Shown here: positions 47,763 through 56,917 of the stretch, one piece after another
Numbering within the stretch: the stretch's first letter is position 1
How the letters are laid out: every line of letters starts with the position of its first letter
Assembly (NCBI RefSeq): GCF_029813115.1
Contig: NZ_JAPZDS010000002.1
Coordinates: 124,001 to 188,000, forward strand
Reading direction: 5' to 3'
Length of the DNA stretch: 64,000 bases
Source of the DNA: Aureimonas sp. SK2
GTDB taxonomy: Bacteria > Pseudomonadota > Alphaproteobacteria > Rhizobiales > Rhizobiaceae
Notes under the pieces: model-generated
Database searches by the model: none
What the model was told of the DNA's origin: nothing
The model's input: only the letters and a program-made list of their open reading frames with translations
Made by a program: the position numbers and the translations under genes

Positions 47763-48070
47763 GCGGCCATGTCTTAACGGCGTTCGGCCGCCTCGGGAAT
47801 GATTTTTCCACTCTGCCGGACCGGGGCCGCCGCCGTCCTTAACATTTCGAATCGCCCGTTGAATCAGTTGGATAGTGTGGCGCGGGCCTGGCCGGAATCT
47901 GTCAAGCTTGCCTCAGGCCCGCCAAACTCAAATCACGGGGGTGGTGTTTTTGCGCAACGTTGCGCTAACCTTCGTGAACGCTTCGTAACCTTTTCCCCAT
48001 TCCCGCCACGTTTCGGCCGGGTTTCGGATGGCAAGGACGAGGTCGAGGGAAACGGCTGTGGGGACCTTGC
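47763..48070. other. Divergent regulatory region between dapE and the lytic transglycosylase gene
   Basis: This 308-nt gap has no convincing gene. It holds a perfect 14-bp palindrome at 47952-47965 and AT-richer DNA around it (TTAACATTTCGAATC near 47836, GTGTTTTTG near 47944), suggesting promoters for both genes. Confidence 0.5.
47952..47965. promoter_or_regulatory. Perfect palindrome upstream of the transglycosylase gene
   Basis: GCGCAACGTTGCGC is a perfect 14-bp palindrome about 106 nt before the transglycosylase start, next to a T tract. Its half-site GCGCAA is the same as in the inverted repeat upstream of the cys operon, with a different spacer. It looks like a dimeric-protein binding site; the protein is unknown. 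Confidence 0.45.
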
Positions 48071-49474
48071 ATGATTGAACAGCGGGCCGAGGGAGCCCGG
48101 GGCGCGTCGTCGCGTTCCGGCCGGATGGTTTCTGTCGCCGGACTGGCGCTCCTTGCACCGCTGATTCTATCGGCCTGCGTCTCCGACGGAGACCGGATGG
48201 CCGGCACCGCCGACATGTCGCCGAAGGGCGCGCAGCCCTCCAAGGTGGCGGAGGCCGCCCCGGCCGCGACCGCGCCCCGCGAGGTGGTGGAGATCGCCGC
48301 CAACGATTCCGGCCCGACCCGCGTGATCCTGCCGACCGGGCGCCCCGAGGCGGCGCCGGTGATGATGGCGGAGGCCAAGGGCGGCCGCGTGGTCGCCAGC
48401 CCCGCGACGGCCCCTGTCGCCGTCGCCGCTCCCGCCGCGACCGATCCCGGCCTCGCCTCCAAGGCGCTCGGCACGGCCGTCGCGGCGCGCGACACGGTGA
48501 CGGACGGCGTGGTGGCCGCCAAGGACACGGTGGTGGCCGGCGCCACGGCTGTCGGGTCCGGCGCGGTGGCGGTGGCCTCCGTGAGCGCGCGCACCGTGCG
48601 CAATGCAGCCAGGGCCGTCGGCGACACGATCTCCGGCGACGACACCATCACGGGCGACGCCAAGATCGACCGGCTGATCGAGAAGGCCGCCGACGAGAAC
48701 GACATTCCCCGCGAGCTGGCCTATGCCGTCGTCCGGGTGGAAAGCCACTACAATCCCCGCGCCAAGGGCGCCGGCGTCTACGGCCTCTCCCAGATCAAGC
48801 CGCAGACCGCGCGCGGCCTCGGCTTCCAGGGGCCGGCGGAAGCCCTCTTCGATCCCGAGACCAACCTTCGCTACGGCATGCGCTACCTGAAGGGCGCCTA
48901 CGAGCAGGGCAACGGCGACGTCTGCCAGACCGCCATGAAATACAAGGGCGGGCACCGCACCACGGTGATGTCGAAGTCCGCCAGCGTCTACTGCTCCAAC
49001 GTCAAACGCCACATGGCTGCGATCCGTGCCTTCAAGTCGCCGGCCAAGGGCGGCGAGGCCACCACGCTGGTGGCGGCCGTCGAACCCACCGTGCGCTCCG
49101 GCCTGATCGCGCGCGAAGTGGGTGCCCAGCCTGCGGCCGCGCGCAAGAGCGGCGCGCCCGCGCAGGTCGCGTCCGCCGCCGCCATCGCGCCGACCGCTGC
49201 CGCCGCGGCACCGGCCCATACGGCCACCGCCGCCGTGCTCTCCGTTCCCACCGCCGGCGCGCCGGTGCCCGTCGCCCGCCCGCTGCGCGTGGCCGACAAC
49301 ACACCGCGCCCGGTGCCCGCCAAGGCCAAGGACGGCTCGATCGGCCTCGGTTCCATGGTGGGCGGCCGCGTTACCCGCCAGCCGCCTCAGCCCGATGTGG
49401 GCCGCTTCGGCGACGCCTTCGATTCCAGCGCTCCGGCGAGCGCCGCCCCGGCCGGCGGCCTCGGCTTCAACTGA
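48071..49474 (+). CDS. Lytic transglycosylase (SLT domain) lipoprotein
   Basis: The 467-residue protein has a lipobox LSAC (Cys36), an Ala/Val/Thr-rich region to about 190, then an SLT domain (about 197-320) with catalytic Glu224 in VVRVESHYNPRAKG, GVYGLSQIKPQTARGLGF and NLRYGMRYLKGAYE. It should cleave peptidoglycan with formation of anhydro-MurNAc at the outer or inner membrane face. The last 140 residues are low-complexity Ala/Pro/Val. It is divergent from dapE and ends at a large terminator. Confidence 0.88.
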   Translation: MIEQRAEGARGASSRSGRMVSVAGLALLAPLILSACVSDGDRMAGTADMSPKGAQPSKVAEAAPAATAPREVVEIAANDSGPTRVILPTGRPEAAPVMMAEAKGGRVVASPATAPVAVAAPAATDPGLASKALGTAVAARDTVTDGVVAAKDTVVAGATAVGSGAVAVASVSARTVRNAARAVGDTISGDDTITGDAKIDRLIEKAADENDIPRELAYAVVRVESHYNPRAKGAGVYGLSQIKPQTARGLGFQGPAEALFDPETNLRYGMRYLKGAYEQGNGDVCQTAMKYKGGHRTTVMSKSASVYCSNVKRHMAAIRAFKSPAKGGEATTLVAAVEPTVRSGLIAREVGAQPAAARKSGAPAQVASAAAIAPTAAAAAPAHTATAAVLSVPTAGAPVPVARPLRVADNTPRPVPAKAKDGSIGLGSMVGGRVTRQPPQPDVGRFGDAFDSSAPASAAPAGGLGFN

Positions 49475-49490
49475 GGCCCTCCCGACAGGC

Positions 49491-49535
49491 CAACGAAAAA
49501 GGCCCGGAGCGCGACGCTCCGGGCCTTTTTCGTTG
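49491..49535. terminator. Bidirectional terminator
   Basis: A perfect 21-bp stem, CAACGAAAAAGGCCCGGAGC extended by G, around a 3-nt loop ends in CCTTTTTCGTTG on the plus strand and has the matching A tract on the left. It separates the transglycosylase gene from convergent dapD. Confidence 0.92.
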
Positions 49536-49554
49536 CGGCGATCCTCCCGACGCG

Positions 49555-50406
49555 TCAGGCGCGCAGGAGGTCGTTGATCGAGGTCTTGGACCGGGTGCGC
49601 TCGTCCACGCGCTTCACGATCACGGCGCAGTAGAGGGCCGGGCCGGGCTCGCCGTTGCCCATCGCCTTGCCAGGCAGGGAGCCTGCCACGACCACGGAAT
49701 AGGGCGGCACCTCGCCATAGGTGACGGAGCCGGTCTCGCGGTCCACGATCTTGGTCGACTGGCCGATGAAGACGCCCATGCCGAGCACCGAGCCCTCGCG
49801 CACGATGCAGCCCTCGACGACCTCGGAGCGGGCGCCGATGAAGCAATTGTCCTCGATGATGGTCGGGCCGGCCTGCAGCGGCTCCAGGACGCCGCCGATG
49901 CCGACGCCCCCGGACAGGTGCACATGCGCGCCGATCTGCGCGCAGGAGCCGACGGTCGCCCAGGTGTCGACCATCGTGCCCTCGCCGACGGAGGCGCCGA
50001 GATTGACGAAGCTCGGCATCAGGATGGCGTTCCGGCCGATATGGGCCGAGCGGCGGACGATGGCGCCGGGGACGGCCCGGAAGCCCGCCTCGCGAAAGCG
50101 GTTCTCGCCCCAGCCGTCGAACTTGGAGGGCACCTTGTCCCACCAGGCGGCGCCGCCCGGCCCGCCGGGGATCGCCTCCATGTCGTTGAGGCGGAAGGAC
50201 AGGAGAACGGCCTTCTTCAGCCACTGATGGACGGTCCAGGCACCGTCCGGCCCCCGCGTCGCGACCTTGGCCTCGCCGCGGTCGAGAAGGTCGAGCGCCA
50301 TGTCCGCCGCCTCGCGCACCTCGCCCTTGGTCGCGGGCGAGATCGTGTCCCGCGCGTCGAAGGCGGCTTCGATCGTCTGTTCGAGGTCGGCGTGCGAGGC
50401 GGCCAT
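49555..50406 (-). CDS. dapD: 2,3,4,5-tetrahydropyridine-2,6-dicarboxylate N-succinyltransferase
   Basis: The 283-residue enzyme succinylates tetrahydrodipicolinate in the lysine/diaminopimelate route. After a helical N-terminal domain, a left-handed beta helix of hexapeptide repeats runs from about 105 ([21 protein letters not shown] onward in repeats) and includes [20 protein letters not shown]. The ATG at 50406 is preferred, 8 nt after GGAG; a TTG two codons earlier is possible. It serves the same pathway as dapE. Confidence 0.96.
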   Translation of the reverse strand: MAASHADLEQTIEAAFDARDTISPATKGEVREAADMALDLLDRGEAKVATRGPDGAWTVHQWLKKAVLLSFRLNDMEAIPGGPGGAAWWDKVPSKFDGWGENRFREAGFRAVPGAIVRRSAHIGRNAILMPSFVNLGASVGEGTMVDTWATVGSCAQIGAHVHLSGGVGIGGVLEPLQAGPTIIEDNCFIGARSEVVEGCIVREGSVLGMGVFIGQSTKIVDRETGSVTYGEVPPYSVVVAGSLPGKAMGNGEPGPALYCAVIVKRVDERTRSKTSINDLLRA

Positions 50407-50538
50407 GGGCAAAGTCTCCTGACGGGTGCGGAAAAGGGGATCGGGCTTCCTCTAGAGGCAGCGCGGCGGGCGCACAAGGCTTGCCCCGGCTCCCCCCGAG
50501 GCTCTAAACCCCTGCTTTGAGGCAGGGGCAGGCTGGAC

Positions 50539-51414
50539 ATGACGGACGACGAACCCAAGAGCGCCGGTGCGGCACCGGCCGCGGCCGAGGGAACATGGGT
50601 GCCCTTTCCTTCGTCCGGCGACGACAAGCGACGGCAGGCCAGGAAGCCGCGCACGCCGCAGACGCTCTCGCCGACCTATCGGCTCGCCTATGACGACCCG
50701 GACTTCCTCACCGCCGAAGCGACGCGGGGGGTGCGCCTCCAGCTCGAGCTGATGAAGCCCGAACTCGCGCTGATCGAGGCCGGCATCCTCTCAACCGTGG
50801 TCCTCTTCGGCGGCGCGCGCATCCCGGAGCCCGGCAAGGCGGCCTGGGCGGCGCGCAACGAGGGCCAGAAGGCGCGGCTCGAAGCCAACAGCCGCTACTA
50901 CGAGGAAGCCCGCCGTTTCGCGAGCCTCGCCTCGCAGCACTCGGCCAACACGTCGGGCGGCAAGGAGTTCGTGATCGTTACCGGCGGCGGTCCGGGCGTG
51001 ATGGAGGCGGGCAACCGGGGCGCGGCCGATGTCGGCGCCGTCTCGATCGCCCTCAACATCACCCTGCCGCACGAGCAGGCGCCCAACCCTTATGCGACGC
51101 CCGAACTCTGCTTCAACTTCCACTACTTCGCCACGCGCAAGATGCATTTCCTGTTCCGCGCCAAGGCGATGGCGATCTTTCCCGGCGGCTTCGGCACGCT
51201 GGACGAACTGTTCGAGGCACTCACCCTCATCCAGACCGGGCGCATGGCGCGGATCCCGGTGCTCCTGTTCGGCACGGAGTTCTGGCGGCGGCTGATCGAC
51301 TTCGAGTTCCTGGCCGAGGAGGGCACGATCGCGCCGGGCGATCTCGACCTCTTCCGCGTCGTGGACACGGCGGAGGACGGCTGGGCCGCGATTCGCGCCT
51401 TCTACGACTTCTAG
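50539..51414 (+). CDS. LOG family (TIGR00730-like) protein
   Basis: The 291-residue protein has the LOG nucleotide motifs VTGGGPGVMEAGNRGA (about 147-162) and PGGFGTLDELFEAL (about 214-228), the phosphoribohydrolase signature. Members release free cytokinin bases from nucleoside 5'-monophosphates or act as AMP/pyrimidine nucleosidases; this long form with a 90-residue N-terminal part is the pyrimidine/purine type rather than the short plant-like form. The physiological substrate is unknown. Confidence 0.88.
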   Translation: MTDDEPKSAGAAPAAAEGTWVPFPSSGDDKRRQARKPRTPQTLSPTYRLAYDDPDFLTAEATRGVRLQLELMKPELALIEAGILSTVVLFGGARIPEPGKAAWAARNEGQKARLEANSRYYEEARRFASLASQHSANTSGGKEFVIVTGGGPGVMEAGNRGAADVGAVSIALNITLPHEQAPNPYATPELCFNFHYFATRKMHFLFRAKAMAIFPGGFGTLDELFEALTLIQTGRMARIPVLLFGTEFWRRLIDFEFLAEEGTIAPGDLDLFRVVDTAEDGWAAIRAFYDF

Positions 51415-51475
51415 GCCTGGGAACCCCGTGCGCCGGAGACCCGTTCCTTGCATGTTTCAAGCATGGAGCGGACCC

Positions 51476-51784
51476 ATGGGCGGCGATGACAGCGACTCGG
51501 AGATGATGCGGCGCCAGCAGGCGATGGACGTGGCCGAGACCATTCCCCTCGACGAGACGCGCGAGCGTCGTCCCCCGTCCGACAGCGACCCGCAGAGCGC
51601 CGCCGAACGGGCCGCGGCCAAGGCCGGCACGGGCGCAGCCGGCGAATGGACGGAAGATGCGGTCCTGCGCCAGAACCGTGCGGCGCTGCTCGGCGGAACG
51701 TCGCGGGACGCTCGTGCCCATCGCGGCGGGCCGGTGCCGGCCGGCTCTCTCGCCAGCCCAGGTCGGTCCCTTCTCGGCGACTGA
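51476..51784 (+). CDS. Small hypothetical hydrophilic protein
   Basis: The 102-residue frame starts MGGDDSDSEMMRRQQAMDVA and is hydrophilic, with a helical middle (AAERAAAKAG) and a Gly/Pro-rich end. GGAG lies 7 nt before the ATG at 51476; an upstream ATG at 51452 is possible. I recognise no family. Third-position GC bias favours this frame. It lies between the LOG gene and the BON protein gene on the same strand. Confidence 0.5.
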   Translation: MGGDDSDSEMMRRQQAMDVAETIPLDETRERRPPSDSDPQSAAERAAAKAGTGAAGEWTEDAVLRQNRAALLGGTSRDARAHRGGPVPAGSLASPGRSLLGD

Positions 51785-51899
51785 CGGGCAAGCTCGCTCC
51801 CCTTCCGTGGAACACGTCGGAAGCCGCTTCGTTAGCCAAGCCGACAACTGCCGTTCGAGACCGTTGCGTCCCTGCGGCGGGAATTCATGGGAGAACGAC

Positions 51900-52805
51900 A
51901 TGAGCGACTACAGGAACTCCGGCGAGCGCAACCGCTTCCGCAACGAGACCGCCCGCTACGAGCGCTTCGGCCGCATGGGCGAACGCGACGCGCGCCGCCG
52001 TGCGGCCTACGGCGAGCGCGACGCCTATGGCGAATGGGACCGCGAGAACTACGGGCGGAGCGGCACCGAGACGGGCTACGGCCGCGAACGCTACGGCGCC
52101 GACCGCTACGACGCCCCCCAGCCGCGCAGCAGCGAGCGCTCCTTCGCGGGCGCCTACGACGACCGCTTCGGCCGCACCGACGACAACCGCGACTGGCGCA
52201 ATGCCGGCGGCTACGGCGACGACCGCTTCGGTCGGCGCGAGAGCTACGGCGGCGACCGGGGCTACGGCTACGACCGCAGCTATGGTGACCGCGACCGCGA
52301 CCGTCGTGCCGCCGGCTATGGCCCGGTCGATCGGGTCTACAGCGACGAAGCCTATCGCGGCGAGGAGCGCAGCTTCGTCGAGCGTGCCGGCGACGAGATC
52401 GCGTCCTGGTTCGGCGACGAGGACGCCGAGCGCCGTCGCGAGGCCGACCGCCGCTTCGGCGGACGCGGGCCGAAGGGCTACACCCGTTCGGACGAGCGCA
52501 TCCACGACGACGTCAACGATCGCCTGACCGACGACCACTATGTCGACGCCTCGGACATCGAGGTCACGGTGAAGGGCCGCGAGGTCACGCTGTCGGGCCA
52601 CGTTCCGAGCCGCGACCAGAAGCGCCGGGCCGAGGATCTGGCCGAGCGCGTGTCGGGCGTGACTCACGTGCAGAACAACCTGCGCGTCGAGACCGCGGCC
52701 GGCAGCTACGGCGGCAGCGCCACGACGGGTACGGTGGCCTCGCCGAGCGAAGTCGGCGGCCCGCGCGGCTGGAGCACCGACACCACGGTCAAGACGGTCT
52801 CCTGA
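51900..52805 (+). CDS. BON-domain protein with long disordered Arg/Gly/Tyr/Asp-rich N-terminus
   Basis: The 301-residue protein lacks a signal peptide. Residues 1-155 are low complexity, rich in Arg, Gly, Tyr and Asp in repeated DRxG/YGD units; about 160-175 contains EIASWFGDEDAERRREAD, a motif common beside BON domains in Hyphomicrobiales; and about 199-262 is a BON domain (IEVTVKGREVTLSGHVPSRD). BON domains bind phospholipid or mediate envelope contacts, but this protein appears cytosolic. GGGAGAACGAC precedes the ATG. A terminator follows. Confidence 0.85.
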   Translation: MSDYRNSGERNRFRNETARYERFGRMGERDARRRAAYGERDAYGEWDRENYGRSGTETGYGRERYGADRYDAPQPRSSERSFAGAYDDRFGRTDDNRDWRNAGGYGDDRFGRRESYGGDRGYGYDRSYGDRDRDRRAAGYGPVDRVYSDEAYRGEERSFVERAGDEIASWFGDEDAERRREADRRFGGRGPKGYTRSDERIHDDVNDRLTDDHYVDASDIEVTVKGREVTLSGHVPSRDQKRRAEDLAERVSGVTHVQNNLRVETAAGSYGGSATTGTVASPSEVGGPRGWSTDTTVKTVS

Positions 52806-52835
52806 GCGATCCGGCGCCTCTAGGCTGAAGCAATG

Positions 52836-52864
52836 CCCCGGCGTCCGAAAGGCGCCGGGGTTTT
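52836..52864 (+). terminator. Terminator after the BON-domain gene
   Basis: CCCCGGCG and CGCCGGGG enclose a 9-nt loop and are followed by TTTTCG, 31 nt after the stop. Confidence 0.8.
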
Positions 52865-52883
52865 CGCGTCGGGAGTGCGGGCG

Positions 52884-53612
52884 TCAGGCCCCGCGGATGC
52901 GGCGCAGGAATCGCGCGAGGTCGTCCGTCACGAAGTCGATATGGGCGCCGTCGCGCCCTTCGTGCTCCCAGGCGTCGCCGAGCGTCGTCTCGAAGTTCTC
53001 CGGTACGATCAGCACGGTGCGCATGCCGAGGCGCTTGGGCACTTCGAGATTGCGCGCGAGATCCTCGAACATGGCGGCGCGGCCCGTGTCGATGCGATGC
53101 AAGCCCATGAACTTGTCGTAGGTCTCGGCGGCGGGCTTCGGGATCAGGCCGGCCGCCACGATGTCGAACACGTCCTCGAAATGCTCGAAGATGCCGAGCT
53201 GGCGCGCGGTGCGCTCGGCGTGGCCCCGGTCGCCGTTGGTGAAGATGAACTTGCGCCCCGGCAGGGCCGCGATCTCCTCGCCTAGCTTCGGGTCGGGCAC
53301 CAGCCAGGAATAGTCGATGTTGTGGACGTAGGAGAGGAAGCTGTCCGGGTCGATCCGGTGCACTTCCATCAGCCCGCGTAGCGTCGTGCCGTACTGACGG
53401 TAGAAGCTCTTCTGGACCGCCTTGGCCTCGTCGCGCGGGACCGACAGGAGCTCGGCCACGTAGTCCGTCATCTTCGCGTCGATCTGCGAGAACAGGTCGG
53501 TGCGGCGGGGATAGAGCGTGTTGTCGAGGTCGAAGACCCAGGTGTCGACATGGGCGAAGTCGGCGGGCTCGGCGTCGCGCGTGCGGCCGATCGTATCGTC
53601 GTTGGTGCTCAT
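52884..53612 (-). CDS. Pyrimidine 5'-nucleotidase (HAD superfamily)
   Basis: The 242-residue HAD enzyme has DTWVFDLDNTLYP (motif I), FTNGDRGHAERTARQLGI (motif II) and a C-terminal FEDLARNLEVPKRLGMRTVL (motif III/IV). It matches the TIGR01993/SDT1-like group, which removes phosphate from UMP/CMP and is typically next to argB in this order. Two starts are possible, 53627 and 53612; the latter has TGAGAT upstream. It follows argB by 67 nt. Confidence 0.9.
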   Translation of the reverse strand: MSTNDDTIGRTRDAEPADFAHVDTWVFDLDNTLYPRRTDLFSQIDAKMTDYVAELLSVPRDEAKAVQKSFYRQYGTTLRGLMEVHRIDPDSFLSYVHNIDYSWLVPDPKLGEEIAALPGRKFIFTNGDRGHAERTARQLGIFEHFEDVFDIVAAGLIPKPAAETYDKFMGLHRIDTGRAAMFEDLARNLEVPKRLGMRTVLIVPENFETTLGDAWEHEGRDGAHIDFVTDDLARFLRRIRGA

Positions 53613-53679
53613 GATCTCATTCGGCATGGGACGAGCGCGGCGTCAACGTCGAAAGCGGCCGTCTCCCACCTCGCCGCCG

Positions 53680-54564
53680 TCACGGAACGATGAGCGTACC
53701 GGCGCCGTGCTCGGTCAGGAGTTCGAGGAGCACGGCATGGAGGACCTTGCCGTTCAGGATCACGACGCCCTGGACGCCCCGCTCGATCGCCTCGATGCAG
53801 GTCTCGACCTTGGGGATCATGCCGCCCGAGATCGTGCCGTCGGCGATCAGGGCGCGGGCCTGCGCCACCGAGAGTTCCTTGATGAGCTGGCCGTCGCGGT
53901 CGAGCACGCCCGGAACGTCCGTCAGGAACAGGCAGCGCGCGGCCTGAACGGCACCGGCGATGGCGCCCGCGAACGTGTCGGCGTTGATGTTGTAGGTCGC
54001 GCCGTCCCGGCCTGGGGCGACGGGTGCGATCACCGGGATCATCTCGGAGCGCGCCAGGAGGTCGAGCAGCGTGCGGTCCACCTCCACCGGCTCGCCGACG
54101 AAGCCGAGGTCGAGCACCCGCTCGATGCGCGAATCGGGATCGACATAGGTCTTCTTGGCCTTCTCGGCGAAGACCATGTTCCCGTCCTTGCCGCACAGGC
54201 CGATCGCCCACTCACCCTCGGCGTTGATCAGCGCCACGATCTCCTTGTTGATGGAGCCGGCGAGAACCATCTCGACGATCTCGACCGTGCGCTGGTCGGT
54301 GACGCGAAGCCCCCCCTCGAAGCGGCTCTCGATGCCCATCTTGGCCAGCATCGCGCCGATCTGCGGGCCGCCGCCGTGCACCACGATCGGGTTGATGCCC
54401 GACTGCTTGAGGAGCGCGATGTCGCGGGCGAAGGCCCGGCCGAGCGTCTGGTCGCCCATGGCATGGCCGCCGTACTTCACCACCACCGTCTTGTTCTCGT
54501 AGGCCTGCATGTAGGGCAGGGCCTCGGCGAGAAGATTGGCCTGCATGGCGGCGGTGTCGGTCAT
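53680..54564 (-). CDS. argB: Acetylglutamate kinase
   Basis: The 294-residue amino-acid kinase phosphorylates N-acetylglutamate in arginine synthesis. [33 protein letters not shown] and [19 protein letters not shown] are the family signatures. The N-terminal helix ([16 protein letters not shown]) is of the arginine-sensitive hexameric type that PII proteins can bind in some bacteria. GGGAG precedes the ATG. Its usual upstream partner engB (yihA) is not in the window. Confidence 0.96.
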   Translation of the reverse strand: MTDTAAMQANLLAEALPYMQAYENKTVVVKYGGHAMGDQTLGRAFARDIALLKQSGINPIVVHGGGPQIGAMLAKMGIESRFEGGLRVTDQRTVEIVEMVLAGSINKEIVALINAEGEWAIGLCGKDGNMVFAEKAKKTYVDPDSRIERVLDLGFVGEPVEVDRTLLDLLARSEMIPVIAPVAPGRDGATYNINADTFAGAIAGAVQAARCLFLTDVPGVLDRDGQLIKELSVAQARALIADGTISGGMIPKVETCIEAIERGVQGVVILNGKVLHAVLLELLTEHGAGTLIVP

Positions 54565-54763
54565 GGGGCGGGCTCCCGGCGCGGGTCTTCAGGACAAGTC
54601 GGCAAGACGCATAGTTGCGATTCGTGACAGGCTCTAGACCAGGACGCATTCCAAAAGAAGGGCGAGGGCTTCCAAACGCGCTCTCCCCAGTCCGTGGGCA
54701 ACGAAGGATTAAACCTCTGCTTGCATTGTTGCCTGCGACAGTTTGGCTGAGAGGAGGCCGATC

Positions 54764-55579
54764 ATGCGCATGCCGAGGCCGCAATCGGCGCGAGCCCGAG
54801 CAGCCGCCATCGCCGCCGCTTCGGCCATGGCGCAACTGCTGGCTGCAGGAGAAGCCTCGGCCGGCGCCTGGACGCTCGAACGCGGCAGCGGCCTTGCGAT
54901 CGTCACGGCTGGCGGCTCGCAGGCGAGCGGCGCCTTCGACGGCGACCGCCGCAGCCGCGCCACGTCGCGGTTCCGCAAGGCGGAGATCCAGGTTCTGGCC
55001 GAATACGGCGTCACCGATCGCTTCACGCTGCGCGGCCGCACGGAATGGCGGCAGCTCCGCTTCGAGGCGCGCGAGCCGGACTCCGGCCTCGGCGTGTCGG
55101 AGATCGGCGGCCGTTTTCGCCTGATGCAGCGCGGAGGCTTCGTCGCTTCCGCGGAGGCGAACCTGCGGATCGCCGAAGCCGACCCGGCGCTGGATCCCGC
55201 CGGGGCGGGGCTTCTGGAGGGCGGGGCCGAGGGGCGGCTTCTCGCCGGCTACGGCTTTTCCGTCAACGGCATGGCTGCTTTCGTGGACGGGCAGGGCGCC
55301 TATCGCGTGGCGGGGCCGACGAAGGCGGACGAGATCCATGCCGACCTGACTTTCGGCCTTCGGCCTCGCGCGGACCTCCTGCTGCTGGCCCAGAGCTTCT
55401 CGGTCGTTGGGCTCGAGGCGGATGGGATCGAGGGCTACGACGCGCACAAGCTCCAGCTCAGCGCGGTCTACGACGTGACGCCCACGGTCGCGGTGCAGGC
55501 GGGCGGCTGGGGCACGGTGGCCGGGCGCAACGCGCTGGACGAGCGCGGCCTCCTGGCCGCGCTCTGGCTGAAGTTCTGA
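54764..55579 (+). CDS. Exported beta-rich protein, probable outer-membrane protein
   Basis: The 271-residue protein has an Arg-rich signal peptide (about 1-31, ending EASAGA) and alternating hydrophobic/polar segments that look like beta strands (RSRATSRFRKAEIQVLAEYG, ADEIHADLTFGLRPRADLLL), ending in WLKF, a C-terminal Phe as in outer-membrane barrels. I recognise no specific family. GAGAGGAGG lies 6 nt before the ATG; a TTG seven codons earlier was not used. It converges with the MscS-like gene with a 7-nt gap. Confidence 0.72.
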   Translation: MRMPRPQSARARAAAIAAASAMAQLLAAGEASAGAWTLERGSGLAIVTAGGSQASGAFDGDRRSRATSRFRKAEIQVLAEYGVTDRFTLRGRTEWRQLRFEAREPDSGLGVSEIGGRFRLMQRGGFVASAEANLRIAEADPALDPAGAGLLEGGAEGRLLAGYGFSVNGMAAFVDGQGAYRVAGPTKADEIHADLTFGLRPRADLLLLAQSFSVVGLEADGIEGYDAHKLQLSAVYDVTPTVAVQAGGWGTVAGRNALDERGLLAALWLKF

Positions 55580-55586
55580 GCCACCC

Positions 55587-56360
55587 TCACGCCGCCTGTG
55601 AGCGCACCAGCGACAGGGGCTTGCGCGGCGCCGAGCTGCCCACGGCCTGCTCCAGGACCGCCAGCGTGATCCGCCGCTCGGCCTCGAACACGGCGGCGGG
55701 CGCGCAGAACAGGACGACGTCCAGCCGCGGCTTGCCGAACTCGCTGGTGGCGAGGGCGACGCGGGGCTCCGGCGCGCCGGGAGCCGATAAGGCCGAGGCT
55801 TCCGCTTCGGCTTGGGCAAGGGCGTCGCGCAGGCCCGTGACCGCTTCCAGCGTGATGGAGAACGTATGGTGCCGCAGGGCGCCGCCGCGCTCCTCGACAT
55901 GGACACCGCCCGAGAACATCCGGCTGTTGGGGATCACCAGCCGCCGGCCGGTCGGGCGCGAGCCGAGGCTGCGCGCGTCGGTCTCCTGGATCGTCGTCGT
56001 CAGCCAGTTCACCGCCGTCACCCGGCCGGACGTTCCGTCGAGATGGACGCGGTCGCCGACGGCGTAGGAACGTCCCGCCCGGCCGGCCAGCGCCCCGGTG
56101 GCGCACTGGATCAGCTCCTTGGTGGCCAGAACCAGCGCCATGGCGACGGCCGTCAGCGACAGAAGCAGGGACTGGAGTTCGGCGATCCAGACGAGACCCA
56201 GCACAGTGGCGGTCGCGATCACGCACAGGCGGCGCGTCCTGGCCTTGTGCGTGGGAACCAGGCGGTGCGCCAGCGCGGCCAGAAGAAGGGATGCGATGCT
56301 CGCCCCGATCTGGGGGGCCAGGGAAAGCGCGGTCTCGGTCAGCGACGTCACGGCAGGCAT
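55587..56360 (-). CDS. MscS-like mechanosensitive channel family protein
   Basis: The 257-residue protein has three hydrophobic segments (about 10-30, 48-66 and 70-92) and the MscS beta domain YAVGDRVHLDGTSGRVTAVN followed by RRLVIPNSRMFSGGVHV, with a C-terminal alpha/beta region. It is a compact member (E. coli MscS is 286). The start at 56360 (MPAVTSLTETALSL) is tentative: GGAG is only 2 nt away, and the frame stays open upstream to 56444. Osmotic gating is the family role. Confidence 0.8.
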   Translation of the reverse strand: MPAVTSLTETALSLAPQIGASIASLLLAALAHRLVPTHKARTRRLCVIATATVLGLVWIAELQSLLLSLTAVAMALVLATKELIQCATGALAGRAGRSYAVGDRVHLDGTSGRVTAVNWLTTTIQETDARSLGSRPTGRRLVIPNSRMFSGGVHVEERGGALRHHTFSITLEAVTGLRDALAQAEAEASALSAPGAPEPRVALATSEFGKPRLDVVLFCAPAAVFEAERRITLAVLEQAVGSSAPRKPLSLVRSQAA

Positions 56361-56678
56361 GCTCCATGCGGGCAGACGCGGCGCACTCGGCGCGGCGTCT
56401 CGATGGAGCCGGTCTAGGGACGGCCCGTTGCGCCGCGATGCCACGCATGTTGCGAGCGAAAGCGCGTTCGTTTCGCTTTCGGCGCGGTTTGAAGCGAATC
56501 GCGGCCTTGAACGAGGTTGAAAGCGTGTTTCGACCCCGGCTTCTGGAAAAAGCGCAAGGTGCGAAACACTCGCGAAACACCAATGGCTATGCCGAACGAC
56601 GCCGGAAACATCGCGCCCCTACCAGTCGCACCACCGGGGCGCGAATATCGTGCCCCTTCTCGTCGATGGAGGTTGGAC
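56361..56678. other. Intergenic region with short inverted repeats
   Basis: This part of the gap has no convincing gene. CGAAAGCG (56457-56464) and CGCTTTCG (56474-56481) form an 8-bp inverted repeat with a 9-nt centre, and GCGAAACAC-like motifs recur near 56555-56580. The base composition is less GC-rich than the flanking genes, so promoters of both divergent units probably lie here. Confidence 0.4.
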
Positions 56679-56873
56679 ATGATCCGCAACGCCGCATGTC
56701 GTCTTGCCCGCCCGTTCCGCTCGGCGCGCTGGACCGGATACTCCGGGGAACAAGGCACCGAGCCGCGGCAGCCGGCGCTCGGCCCTTGCGCGAGCTTGGC
56801 TTCCACTTGCGAATTCGACTACGCTTTCTACGCGCATCTTGTGACGTGCCGACGCGCTTCCACGCGTCGCTGA
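56679..56873 (+). CDS. Possible small cationic ORF upstream of the kinase cluster
   Basis: GGAGG lies 6 nt before this ATG, which opens a 64-residue frame rich in Arg with four Cys, ending TCRRASTRR. It stops 44 nt before the DUF3369 kinase start on the same strand. It has no recognisable domain. It could be a leader peptide, a small protein or chance; the good ribosome-binding site is the main evidence. Confidence 0.3.
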   Translation: MIRNAACRLARPFRSARWTGYSGEQGTEPRQPALGPCASLASTCEFDYAFYAHLVTCRRASTRR

Positions 56874-56917
56874 TCCGGATCGGGGACGGGGCGCCGGCGT
56901 TGGGCGGAGAGGGGTCG

